Source: Leishmania mexicana MHOM/GT/2001/U1103
Taxonomy: Eukaryota > Euglenozoa > Kinetoplastea > Trypanosomatida > Trypanosomatidae
Direction of reading: 5' to 3'
Assembly (NCBI RefSeq): GCF_000234665.1
Contig: NC_018330.1
Coordinates: 310,001 to 374,000, forward strand
DNA length: 64,000 bases
The stretch's first letter is position 1. Every line of letters starts with the position of its first letter. A program made the position numbers and the translations under genes. Under the pieces are notes generated by a model that was given only the letters and a program-made list of their open reading frames with translations, searched no databases and was not told the DNA's origin. This document shows positions 10,189-19,611 of the stretch, piece after piece.

Positions 10189-13100
10189 ATGCATTCGCCA
10201 CGTCGTGGCCATGCGCTCCCCCGCCTACTTGGAGCTCCTGCCAGCACCACTGCCAGCTCATCCCCACGCATCTCTATAGAGCCGTCGTGCTCGGGCACCC
10301 AACAGCACCGTTCAAGTCCTCCGTGCCAGCGCCATGTGAGCGCAGGCAAGCACGACCCCGATGAGAGGTCGCCCTCCTCCACACCCGTTGCGCACCCCCG
10401 CCGCCACAACTCCAGCACCGCGTCGGCCCCGCCACGGCAGAAAATTTCACCACGCGCCCTCTGGCGAGCACGTGCGCCACGCCAGATGCCGGCGGCCGCC
10501 GCTTCCCTTCTCCCCTGCATCTCCTCGGCATCGTCCCTGGCCCAGTCGTCGTCCTCAAGCCTGCAGCGGCCGCTCGGCGGCCTTCGCGCGGTGCCACCCA
10601 GCAGCGGCAGTGATACAGCTGGAGTCCCCTTACGTGGTAACGAAACCGGGCACAGCCAGAGAGACAACGACACCGCGGACGAAGCAGGCAGTCACTACGA
10701 TGGGGAATACGACCGACTAGTCTTCTTCCCTGTCCACCCGCGCTGCGCCAGTCGCGCTGCGTCACCCGGCACTTCCACTGAGGACAGGGGCGACGGCGCA
10801 GATAGCACCGTCGCTCCGGACTCGCTAGTGCTGGAGAATTCGGAGCATCACTACTCGGAGTCGTTCCCGCTCGGCAGCCTGAGAGACCCGCCATCGCGCG
10901 ACTTCCTTACCGCCTCGCAAGCCGCCGCTGCGCTAGAGCGCCTTCCAGAGTTCTCCACCTTTCCGCGGAGGCAAGCGGTGTCTTCGGCTGTCACGGCTCC
11001 CGTCTCTGCACAGGTGGCTGCTGTCTCGACTCTCTCATCCTCTTGTCGACCCTGCAGTAAAACGGCTACTGAGCTGACGGCTGATGCACTGGCCCCGCAG
11101 CCGGATGCGTGGTGGTCGACGCTGGATGGAACGCTCTCGGCCACCAACACGCTCCTCGATGATGGACCGCAGCGGATCAACCACGTCGCGAAGACACCGC
11201 CGCCTGCCTCGTTGCATCCCTTTTTAGCCCCCAGCCTGAACGACACGCTGGGTCGAGCAGACCGCGCTGCCATTGTGCTGTCCATGCGTCTTTCTCATCA
11301 CACTAGCTCGGCGGCGGGGGAGGCTGTTGAGGCAGGGGCTGGCAGAGCCAAGGTCGGCAACACTGGTGCGGGCGGGAGCAGCGCTGGCAGAAGCATGAAA
11401 GACGAGGAGGGGACGGCAGCTGCGGTCGCCGCCCTCGAGATGCGGCTGTCGCGCGCCACTGCGGGCGGTTCGCTGTCCGGGGGTCTCAGCAGGGCTGCGA
11501 GCACGAGGCTGTCTGACGGATCACGCAGCAGCGCCGGACAGAACACGCTTCAGGGGCTGCGCGACGCGTTGCGGCTTACTCTGTCGTCAGCGGAGGAGCT
11601 AGACGTCTCTGCTCCTTATATCGCATCGCGCTCGTTGGAGGTGTCAAAGGAAGGCCATGGGCCGCTTTCCTCCTCAGACGGGCGAAGCAAGCCGACACCG
11701 GCACGGACCACTCGCACCTCACATGCGCATAGGCGGGCTGCCGAGGAAGTCGCTCACCCACACAGCGCACAAGAGGGCAGCGCCGGGTTCATTAGGAGAG
11801 GTGGCGGTACGCAGCGCGGCTGCGGCGCATCGGTGCGCCTCTACGCCGACGGCACAGATGGTGCACATGCGCCGGGGGTGGCGTTGTTGTCGTCAGCGCG
11901 TGCACTCCCGCAGTCAGCTCGGCTTCACGAGGGTGCCACTGAGGTTCGTGTGGGTGCAGTAATGCCAGCTCTGCATCCAGCATCATCTTCCACCGACGTC
12001 AGAGCTCACAATACCCGAACGTCCTCCGTGGGATGTACCACAGACTTGAAAGCTGGTGCTCGCGACGGGGCAGGAGTGCGCACCGGCGACCAGGACGGCT
12101 GCGTGAGGGCGGCATCACATGCGTTGTCTCTTCCACCGCACCCGCATGCCATCGCCGGCATTGCTTTTGGGGCCGAGTTGTCACGATCGCTTCCATGGCA
12201 ACAAGAGTCTCTCACACTAGAGGCGATGAAGAGACGGTACGGGGCGCAGAGCGCTGTACACACGCGTCAACGAAGCCGCCGCTACCACAACCACCGTCGC
12301 TTCGAGGGGCCGTCCGACGCGGATAACTCGCCACGCAGCAGCCACGCTAAGACTCTGGCTCTCTTGGCGTCTCCAGCTGCCTCCTCTGTCCCCACCTCAG
12401 ACTTCTCCACCGCCTCGCTAACTAGCTCCATATTCATTCGAGAGCTTGGGGAAGGTGAGGCGGCTCGCCACATGTTTGTGAAGCATCGATGGCGACTGGC
12501 CGCACCGCGCGAGGCAGTGAGTAGCGCTTCTGGCGATGCCGCGCAACGATCGCCATCGCCGAGCCGACGCGGCACCGGTGCCATTCAAGTCCATCTGCCA
12601 TACAGCACGACGAGCAAGGAGGCGGCGGTAAAGGCGTACCGGCAAGAGCAGCTGCGGCTGTACAGCAGTCACCTCGCCACGCCGTCCACGCTGCTTACTG
12701 ACGGGTCTTTTGCAGCGGAGCAGGGCCTGATGGACGTGGATAGCCTCTTCCGGGACACACAGCGCAACACAGCCGGCGTCAGCATAAATCCCGTGTGCTG
12801 TGCGGGGGCATCCGGTGGTGGTGCCGCAAGTGCTAGCGTGAGTGGTGTTGTGGCCACAGCAGGGAGGGTGGCAGCGTCAAAGCCTGTCACAGGGGCGGCT
12901 CCCCGCCTCAACGCTCTTGATCGTGCTCTGCAAGCCAGAGCAGCGCTTCTGCGCCGGCACGTTCAGGAGAGACCCGAGTGGAAGCGGCAGCTGCACCAGG
13001 TTCGCCAGTGGTGCGACCGCACACAGGTGATGGTGCGCTTCGACAATGGTGTCTGCGTTGAGCAGATGGCCGCAGGACCGTCGCACCGAGCGGTTGCGCG

Positions 13101-16100
13101 GCAGCACCAACAACAAAGCCAGCAGCACGCGATGGAGGTGGGCAGCCGGACAGGTTCTAGGGACGCGCAAGTGGGCTCTGGGGCCTCCGGTGCAAATCTG
13201 GACGATGGCGCTGGGTGGCAGCACTTTGTCTACGCAGACGACCCCACAACAGCCCACGACGCTGTGATGAACCAGGTGGCCGAGGAGGAGCACGAGGTGC
13301 AGCGGCAGAACGCTCTGCAGCAGTGCCGGAAGAGACGACACGTGTCTTTGCTCGTCGAATCCTCCATGGGCGGCCCCCGCGGTGGTCCGGTGGCGTCGCC
13401 TGAGCAGAGCGTTGGATCTGGCAGAGTAGCGGCACAGGCAACTTCCCGGGGGTCGTTTGGTCATCAGGCAGAGAGCCGCCGTGCCGCACAGACGCTGTCC
13501 CCGCGTACCGCGGAAGCCAGCAGGGAACGCTTGAGAATCATGTCACCGCTGAACGGACTGGGCACGAAGCCGGAACTCCTGCAAGAACACCAGCACAGCA
13601 GCCAGTTCACCATGTCGACCGCGGATGATCTGGCTTTGACAGAGGCCAGCGCGACGTTCGGTCATGTGCCGCCGTCATCGATCGTACAGCCGCTGGTGTC
13701 GATACACGCCGATTTGTGCGCGCGCTTGGAGACGTGGGGCTCAGACGTTGCGGACGATGAGGGGGCGCTGCCCGGCGGAGGCAGCACCGCCGAAGACACC
13801 GCTGCTCTTCCTTCAGCCGCTGCTGGTGGCTCTGTTTGTGATGACTACGCACCGCCATTTACGGGGAAAGGAGCATGGAGAGGCAGCGTGCCGCCAAGGA
13901 GACACTCTACGCTCCTCTCTGATCACTTCGAGGAATCTGTTCGCAGCCGATCTGTAGCGGCGGTCAAGGGTGAACCGAAGATTTCGCTGCAGGGGAAGGC
14001 CGAACGACACAACTTCGCTTCCCCTCCCGTCCACCTGCAGCGAATCTCGTTGAGCCAAAGCGCGCCGGCTGCTCTGACAGGGGCAGAGCGTGACCTCTTG
14101 AGCTTCGTGCTGACATGTGCCAGCGGGGGCGGCGATGGTGAGCACCTCTCGGTTCTCCTTTCGCTATGCCACGATTATGGCAGAAGCACCGCCGTCGAAT
14201 CTCGTTTCAACGGCACTGCTAGTGCAGTTGGGCTTGCTGCCCCACAGCTGCCGCCGGCGCTGGTAGCCTTGCGCACGATGCTGGACCAGTGGTCCCAAGC
14301 ACCCATTTGCGATGGCGCCGCTGTCAATCCTGCTGTGGCGCAGGAGACTGCCAGCTGCGGGGCTGTGGAGGCAAGGGAGCGGCATGTTTCTGTGAAGGAT
14401 CTGCCGTTGTCAGCTCCGTGTGGCCTCAACGGGGCGGCGGTCGCGCAAGAGACTGTAGGTGTCAGCGTAGACGCGGACGCTGATGCAAGCCCCCTGAGAG
14501 TCGATCACGAGTCGGGGATGGCAAAAGGGCCAGCGGCAACGAAGCTCCCCATCAAACGTGCATCAGCGGCGGCGCCGACCTCGGAGAACACACCTCCTCC
14601 CTCATGGAACGCGTTGGTCACCTTACTGCTCAGCGGCTACAGCGCCTTGGACCTGAGCTTCCTCCGGCAGCTGCACCTGCTCTTGTGGGAGTACAAGGCG
14701 AAGGAACATGGGGGCATGCACATGACAGTGGTAAACGCCCCGGAAGGGGTCGGAGCATCAACTCTGCCACCGCCGCCGCCGATCTCCAGACCACATCCAT
14801 TACAGGGTGCACCACCTGCTGTGCTCCCGCTCACGCTGCATCTCTCCGTCGTGCAGGAGGCAAGGATGGCGACTCGAACTAGTTTGAGGAGCCCCGACAG
14901 CAGCTTCCGCATATTGCCCACTGTGGTGGTGGATGCTGCGGGCTTGCTCAACGCCATTGCAGCCACGGCGCTGCTTCGCTGGCTGTGTGACGCCAGTCGC
15001 CAAAGCCCCACGAGCAGCTGGGCAGAGCTGGCCATGCGCCTGCCCGAAACGTGCGCACAGGATTGGCAGAACGCGCTTGCGCGGTGTATCGAGGCTGCAT
15101 CATCAGGCGCATATTCTCATGAGGGAGTCCCGGCGTGCGTCTCGTCTCTGTCCAACGAGCCGCTGCGATCGCGCGCACCCCTCCACGCCGGTCTAGCCAC
15201 GGCCACAGCCCCCTCACCGTACGCTGTCAAGCTCGAGGCTTTTCTGTGCGATACCGCATCTGCCATTGGAAGCACCACGTGGCGACAACACCGGCTTCAC
15301 AACGTGCTGCACCGCGCGAGTTTGCACGTCGAACAGGACCGAAGGGCTGCGAACAGCGCTGCCGCTACTGGCGCGACCGCTGTCGCCTCACTCGCCGTTG
15401 ACAGTACTTGCGACGCCGTGCCCGCGACCTTCCCCTGTGTAGGTGACACCCCGTACCTTCCCGGGGATAAAGCACGCACTCGCTACCCGCTGGACATGCG
15501 TAACCTGTACCTGCTGTCTGCACTGGCAGCTGAGGACGTCGACGCGCGCATCGTGCCGCAGTTGCATGAGGCGAGGGTACAGTACGCGGATGCTCTGCAA
15601 GCTGCAACAGACGCGGCGGTGTTAGTCAGTGCACCTTACAACCCGTCCGTGTCAAACGCCTCTCCGATGGCCTTCTCGAGACCAACGGCTTCTCTGCCAC
15701 TGGCGCTTCAGCAGCGCGTGCATCTTGATCGGCTGTGCCAGATCGAGCAGCGCTTCTTCAGCCTCCTGTCGACACTATGGAACTCGGAGCAGTCCGTTTT
15801 TGCCTTCAATCAGCGCGTGGCCCCATTCAACGCGTTCACGGCGGCAGAGCAGCGCTGCTGGGGACCACTCTACCGCAGCTCGCTAAAGGTGGCCTACTTC
15901 GTGTGTGAGGAGCTGGTGGAGAAAAGGATGGAAAACGTGTCGGCGGAGCTTCTGCCATTCGTGTCGACTGTCGCCGCCTTCGCCGGGTGCCGCGGCGGCC
16001 ATCGCGAGCTCTTGTCGAAGCTGAAGACAATCATGCTCGAGCTGACGGAGCGGGCAAAAAAGGTGCAGGTGCCGCTAGAGTCTTTGTCGTGGCAGGGTAA

Positions 16101-16284
16101 ACGGTCGCAGGTGCTTGAGGAAGCCATCGCAGCCTCCAAGATCGCGTCTCGACGTGCGGGAGCTGTGGTCTCCTGCCTCACAACCGAGGCGGACGTCGTG
16201 AGTGTCCCGCTGACGGAGCTGGCAATGCCCGCGCTGCGCCTTATCCACGTCCTGCCGCTTTCTCCGTCACCGCATGACATGTGA
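10189..16284 (+). CDS. Large, mostly disordered protein of unknown function
   Basis: 2031 residues. Most of the length is low-complexity Ser/Ala/Gly/Arg/His-rich sequence with no recognised domain. Three patches look folded. One is a basic amphipathic segment near residues 920-960 (WKRQLHQVRQWCDRTQVMVRF). Another is a helical stretch near 1585-1640. The third is a C-terminal region of about 250 residues (about 1770-2031) rich in long helices, such as YLLSALAAEDVDARIVPQL, QQRVHLDRLCQIEQRFFSLL and LLSKLKTIMLELTERAKKV. The C-terminal region is the likely functional domain. There are no transmembrane helices or signal peptide. The start is the first ATG after the predicted splice acceptor. Cytoskeletal or scaffold roles are common for such proteins in trypanosomatids, but nothing here proves one. 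Confidence 0.75.
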   Translation: MHSPRRGHALPRLLGAPASTTASSSPRISIEPSCSGTQQHRSSPPCQRHVSAGKHDPDERSPSSTPVAHPRRHNSSTASAPPRQKISPRALWRARAPRQMPAAAASLLPCISSASSLAQSSSSSLQRPLGGLRAVPPSSGSDTAGVPLRGNETGHSQRDNDTADEAGSHYDGEYDRLVFFPVHPRCASRAASPGTSTEDRGDGADSTVAPDSLVLENSEHHYSESFPLGSLRDPPSRDFLTASQAAAALERLPEFSTFPRRQAVSSAVTAPVSAQVAAVSTLSSSCRPCSKTATELTADALAPQPDAWWSTLDGTLSATNTLLDDGPQRINHVAKTPPPASLHPFLAPSLNDTLGRADRAAIVLSMRLSHHTSSAAGEAVEAGAGRAKVGNTGAGGSSAGRSMKDEEGTAAAVAALEMRLSRATAGGSLSGGLSRAASTRLSDGSRSSAGQNTLQGLRDALRLTLSSAEELDVSAPYIASRSLEVSKEGHGPLSSSDGRSKPTPARTTRTSHAHRRAAEEVAHPHSAQEGSAGFIRRGGGTQRGCGASVRLYADGTDGAHAPGVALLSSARALPQSARLHEGATEVRVGAVMPALHPASSSTDVRAHNTRTSSVGCTTDLKAGARDGAGVRTGDQDGCVRAASHALSLPPHPHAIAGIAFGAELSRSLPWQQESLTLEAMKRRYGAQSAVHTRQRSRRYHNHRRFEGPSDADNSPRSSHAKTLALLASPAASSVPTSDFSTASLTSSIFIRELGEGEAARHMFVKHRWRLAAPREAVSSASGDAAQRSPSPSRRGTGAIQVHLPYSTTSKEAAVKAYRQEQLRLYSSHLATPSTLLTDGSFAAEQGLMDVDSLFRDTQRNTAGVSINPVCCAGASGGGAASASVSGVVATAGRVAASKPVTGAAPRLNALDRALQARAALLRRHVQERPEWKRQLHQVRQWCDRTQVMVRFDNGVCVEQMAAGPSHRAVARQHQQQSQQHAMEVGSRTGSRDAQVGSGASGANLDDGAGWQHFVYADDPTTAHDAVMNQVAEEEHEVQRQNALQQCRKRRHVSLLVESSMGGPRGGPVASPEQSVGSGRVAAQATSRGSFGHQAESRRAAQTLSPRTAEASRERLRIMSPLNGLGTKPELLQEHQHSSQFTMSTADDLALTEASATFGHVPPSSIVQPLVSIHADLCARLETWGSDVADDEGALPGGGSTAEDTAALPSAAAGGSVCDDYAPPFTGKGAWRGSVPPRRHSTLLSDHFEESVRSRSVAAVKGEPKISLQGKAERHNFASPPVHLQRISLSQSAPAALTGAERDLLSFVLTCASGGGDGEHLSVLLSLCHDYGRSTAVESRFNGTASAVGLAAPQLPPALVALRTMLDQWSQAPICDGAAVNPAVAQETASCGAVEARERHVSVKDLPLSAPCGLNGAAVAQETVGVSVDADADASPLRVDHESGMAKGPAATKLPIKRASAAAPTSENTPPPSWNALVTLLLSGYSALDLSFLRQLHLLLWEYKAKEHGGMHMTVVNAPEGVGASTLPPPPPISRPHPLQGAPPAVLPLTLHLSVVQEARMATRTSLRSPDSSFRILPTVVVDAAGLLNAIAATALLRWLCDASRQSPTSSWAELAMRLPETCAQDWQNALARCIEAASSGAYSHEGVPACVSSLSNEPLRSRAPLHAGLATATAPSPYAVKLEAFLCDTASAIGSTTWRQHRLHNVLHRASLHVEQDRRAANSAAATGATAVASLAVDSTCDAVPATFPCVGDTPYLPGDKARTRYPLDMRNLYLLSALAAEDVDARIVPQLHEARVQYADALQAATDAAVLVSAPYNPSVSNASPMAFSRPTASLPLALQQRVHLDRLCQIEQRFFSLLSTLWNSEQSVFAFNQRVAPFNAFTAAEQRCWGPLYRSSLKVAYFVCEELVEKRMENVSAELLPFVSTVAAFAGCRGGHRELLSKLKTIMLELTERAKKVQVPLESLSWQGKRSQVLEEAIAASKIASRRAGAVVSCLTTEADVVSVPLTELAMPALRLIHVLPLSPSPHDM

Positions 16285-16944
16285 GGAGGACGTCGAAGGT
16301 GCGGTGATGGACGAGGCAACATATCCAAGCTGCGGAGTGCGTGTCTGGACGGGGAGACCCAGCATGGATGGTGAGCAGAACGCTCCCCCTTCCCACCCTC
16401 CACCTCCTCTCCCTTCCTTCTTTTGAATGACATGCGCCGTAGCGCGCGCTCCCCGGCCGACTTGATGGCACTGCCAACTTGTCGTTTGATGTTGGACCGC
16501 CCCACCGCCACGACGCCAGACTTTTATGTATACTAGAGCCGGTAAAGGAAGTGTGTTGCTTTTCTCTCTGTGCGTCGTCAGTGTCAGCGTTCTGCCTCCT
16601 CGGATGCCCCTCCCCCGCCTGCCCCCACCCCACTCACGTACTCTTGCTCTATGCGCGTGTGTATGTGTGTCTTCCTCGGTTTGTGGTGCTGTGCGTCAAA
16701 CCGCTGCGCGTGATGCCTCCCGGCATCCCCCCCCCTCCTCCCCCTTCGCCGTCGCCCATGTTCCACCCCTCCCCCCCCCCTCCGCCTCGCCTCCTCCCCT
16801 TTCCCCTTGCTGCGGCTCTCTTCGGCTGTTTTTTTGTGGGCACTCGTCACACACCCGCCACACGGTACGTACATCCGCAGCGGGAAAGGGGGAGAGACTT
16901 GTCGGGTCACGCTCCCACCCCTCCTCCCCCCTCTCTCTGTACAA
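16285..16944 (+). other. Intergenic region with very strong polypyrimidine tracts
   Basis: No gene is supported. Dense C/T runs lie at 16386-16420, 16605-16640, 16728-16815 and 16905-16940, and a T-run at 16831-16837 precedes an AG at 16879-16880. Frames open across this stretch are Pro/Ser-rich translations of the C/T runs. Confidence 0.6.
16879..16880 (+). promoter_or_regulatory. Candidate trans-splice acceptor for the finger/NYN protein
   Basis: AG after the C/T and T runs at 16728-16837. If used, ATG 16945 is the first start codon. A second C/T tract (16905-16940) followed by AG near 16960 would instead favour the in-frame ATG at 17032. Confidence 0.4.
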
Positions 16945-18453
16945 ATGCGCCACATGCGCAGCAGCTGCAGCACATCAAGGCATGCCTGCGTTTCTCGGAC
17001 GTGGACGTGGCCGACAGTGACACAAGCGTCGATGCCGCTTCGTCTCAGTGTGAGAGAGGTGCCTGTGTGCGCCACGGCGGTGGCGAGGCGCTGTGCATCG
17101 AGCACTGCATCATCATCTTCTGTGAGGCCTTTCGCGGAATACCTTGTCGCAGAAAAAAGGCGCTTGATGGCGGAAAGGGCTAATGCGCGTGCGGACAACG
17201 TGAGCCGTCTGCGGGAACTCTTGCAGTCATGCCCGGCGCACGAGCGCAGGACACTGTTTCCGAAGCCCCAGCCCCACCCCCGCCGCGACGTGTGGCCGCT
17301 CGCCACACCGGTCGCTCCATTGTCGCAGTACTCCAGCGCCAGTGCACGGATCAGGAAGTCAGCCGCACCGGAAACGTATCGCTTCCTTAGCAGTGCAGTG
17401 ACGGAATCCGTTCAACAGGATACCCGTCGTCGTGCAGTCGCTGATACACGCGACACCGCTGGCGAGTGCGGTGCGAAGGGGCAGCAGGAGAAGGGTTACT
17501 ATGGCTCGCCATGCTGGTATGGCGCACCGCCTGGGACGTGGATGGATGCTGCGTACTTTACTGCCCATCAGAGCAGCCGCTGGAATTCGCACTTCCATGA
17601 CCTGTATTACATCCGTAACGAGCCCACGGCGCCTCTGCTGCGCTGCCCAGCGTGTGTGTGGCAACGACTACGCGACGGCGTGGCGGCGTCGCTGCGGGCA
17701 GAGTCTTCCAGCTTGTCTGCGCCCTGTGCAGCCGCGGAAGTTCCGTCGGCGTCATCGTCGTCGCCACTTTGGATGAGTCCGACGGAGCTGCATCGGCATC
17801 TGAGTTTCATCCACGCTGACGAGCTCTTCACTCCACACGAGCTCAAGTTGTACAACGCACAAGTGCTTCGTGAGCTGCGGTACAGCTGCGGTCTTGCGCC
17901 GGCTCCCAAGCCTGCTGACGGTGGGATCAGCGCAGGCGTAGCACCGGGTGTACGTAAGACGCAGCCTGCTCGTGTCATCCTCGTCGCTGACGTAGCCAAC
18001 GTCGAGCTCGGCTCCCCTGGTGAGCTGCTGGAGATGCTTCTCTCACCGAAGCTGCGGCGCATCTTTTCCGATTTTCCTGTAGCACTCTGCGCCACGCACG
18101 AGCTCTTCGTGCCCGTGACCGCGAAGACGCTCCACACCTTGTACCAGCTGGCCCGCCTCCACCCAGCGTCTACCCTGCACGTTTTCTTTGCGAACACGTC
18201 CCTGGAGTCGGGAGACCTGTTGACCTCCTCCTACCTGAACGATCTCCTCCTCGCAAGCCCACGTTGCACCGTCCCACCGGTGGTGTTGCTGACGGCCGAC
18301 CTGCAGCAGCAGCGGGCCTTGAAGGAGTTGCACGGGGCACCGGCACACGGTATCGGCAATGGCGGGCACGTGCACTGGGTGAAGCCTCTCACAGCGTCGC
18401 AGCTGGTGTTTGACCTGTACGCCGCCCTCGAGAGCTCGCAGTCCCTCATGTGA
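16945..18453 (+). CDS. Protein with split C2H2-like finger and C-terminal NYN/PIN-like domain
   Basis: 502 residues from ATG 16945. An in-frame ATG at 17032 would remove 29 residues and leave an Arg-containing, acid-poor start that could be a mitochondrial presequence. Residues 60-180 are polar and helical or disordered. A candidate C2H2 finger has Cys234 and Cys237 (CPAC) and His285 and His290 (HLSFIH), separated by a Ser/Ala-rich insertion longer than a normal finger. The last 165 residues (about 340-502) look like a Rossmann-type domain: strand VILVADVANVEL with Asp349 and Asn352, then helices, a strand TLHVFFANTS, and VVLLTADLQQQRALKEL with Asp452. Asp at these places is reminiscent of NYN/PIN-family ribonucleases, which cut RNA using acidic residues and a metal. 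This assignment is inference from pattern only, and other Rossmann folds are possible. Confidence 0.6.
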   Translation: MRHMRSSCSTSRHACVSRTWTWPTVTQASMPLRLSVREVPVCATAVARRCASSTASSSSVRPFAEYLVAEKRRLMAERANARADNVSRLRELLQSCPAHERRTLFPKPQPHPRRDVWPLATPVAPLSQYSSASARIRKSAAPETYRFLSSAVTESVQQDTRRRAVADTRDTAGECGAKGQQEKGYYGSPCWYGAPPGTWMDAAYFTAHQSSRWNSHFHDLYYIRNEPTAPLLRCPACVWQRLRDGVAASLRAESSSLSAPCAAAEVPSASSSSPLWMSPTELHRHLSFIHADELFTPHELKLYNAQVLRELRYSCGLAPAPKPADGGISAGVAPGVRKTQPARVILVADVANVELGSPGELLEMLLSPKLRRIFSDFPVALCATHELFVPVTAKTLHTLYQLARLHPASTLHVFFANTSLESGDLLTSSYLNDLLLASPRCTVPPVVLLTADLQQQRALKELHGAPAHGIGNGGHVHWVKPLTASQLVFDLYAALESSQSLM

Positions 18454-19230
18454 GCTAGTAGCGGGGGCTCGAAAGCGAACGGAGAGGGGAGAGCGGGCGG
18501 AACGTGCGGAGGGGGAGGATGCGCCACCTCCGTCTGCTGAACTGGGAAGACAGGTGATGACGTCCTCCCGGTGGGCACCAGCGCGCACATGCCACCTACT
18601 TTTCTGGGCAGCGGCACCGACCCCCGGTTCTCTTCTTTCGCCCTTGTGCGCCTCTGCATGTGCGCATCTCCCTCTTCCTGGCCAGAGTAGCGTACGGTCA
18701 ACTTCCACCCGGCCACCCACTCCATCATTCAGAGCCCCCCTCTCTCTCTCCCCCCCACGTGGCACCTCCGAAGAATTCCATTGCTGCTGTCGCCGTTGTT
18801 GCGTGCGTGGGCCATGCGCTTTCTTCAGGGTGATGCTCAGCGCCGCCCTTACCCCATCCCTGCCTCTCTGCCGAAGCACCTCATCCGCAGTCGCTGAGAC
18901 GGGGGCTCAAGCGCACACACGGGCCGTACGATGAGAATGGACCTTCTCGCTCCTCCCCTGCCCGTACCCATCGCCCCTTCCTATGCGCGATTTCTCCATC
19001 TATGTCTGTCTCGGCCCCCTCCCTCACTCCCCTCCCTCTGCGTTCTTCCGTCGTCGTTGTCGTTCCTGTTCTTTTCCCTTCCGCTCCATCGTCTTTTGCG
19101 CCGCACTCACCGTCCTAAAGTCCCTACAGCACACACGCCTCACGTCCACTCCACTTTCGGTGAACGCCGCCCGCTTCCGCGCCCCTCTACTCGTGCGACT
19201 TCCCTGATATTGCAAGCGTGATTTGCCGTC
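18454..19230 (+). other. Intergenic region before the small membrane protein
   Basis: No gene is supported. A long C/T-rich stretch at about 18940-19095 precedes AGs at 19119-19120 and 19128-19129. No ATG lies between those AGs and 19231. Confidence 0.6.
19128..19129 (+). promoter_or_regulatory. Predicted trans-splice acceptor for the 126-residue protein
   Basis: AG after a polypyrimidine stretch of about 85 bases (19010-19095). It leaves a leader of about 100 nt with 19231 as its first ATG. Confidence 0.5.
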
Positions 19231-19611
19231 ATGCTGCGCCGCACTCAAGCTTCTCTCGTCCGACGCACGCCGGTGCGCCTCAGCGGCGGCGAGCTCTACC
19301 ACCCACCCAAACTGGAGGACATCCCGCCGTCCTCGGCCACGAAGGGCTTCTTCGGCGCCTACAACGGCGGCCTCGCCGTGCTGCGCTTTATTGACCTGAA
19401 GTGGATGATGAACCGGGCCGTCGAGCTGGGCCGCGAGTACTACATCTCCGCCCCGACGCTGTACCTCTTTCTATGGATGTTCTGCTGGAAGGGCTTTGTG
19501 ATCATGCGCTACGGCGACGGCAACCCGCCGCGCCATGTAGACTGGAATACCGAGGAGGCCGGCTATCTGCCTCGGGGCTTCGAGCAGACGAAGGTCACCA
19601 AGGCAATTTAA
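19231..19611 (+). CDS. Small single-span membrane protein, probably mitochondrial
   Basis: 126 residues. The N-terminus MLRRTQASLVRRTPVRL is Arg-rich with no acids, typical of a mitochondrial presequence. A polar segment follows, with LEDIPPSS and a KGFFGAYNGG motif. A hydrophobic aromatic helix lies at about 72-93 (ISAPTLYLFLWMFCWKGFVIM), and then a short polar tail of about 33 residues ends the protein. Size and layout are those of supernumerary inner-membrane subunits of respiratory complexes or ATP synthase in trypanosomatids. I cannot name the subunit, so this role is inference. The reading frame is clean, codon use matches the neighbours, and a strong splice signal lies upstream, so I regard it as a real gene. 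Confidence 0.8.
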   Translation: MLRRTQASLVRRTPVRLSGGELYHPPKLEDIPPSSATKGFFGAYNGGLAVLRFIDLKWMMNRAVELGREYYISAPTLYLFLWMFCWKGFVIMRYGDGNPPRHVDWNTEEAGYLPRGFEQTKVTKAI

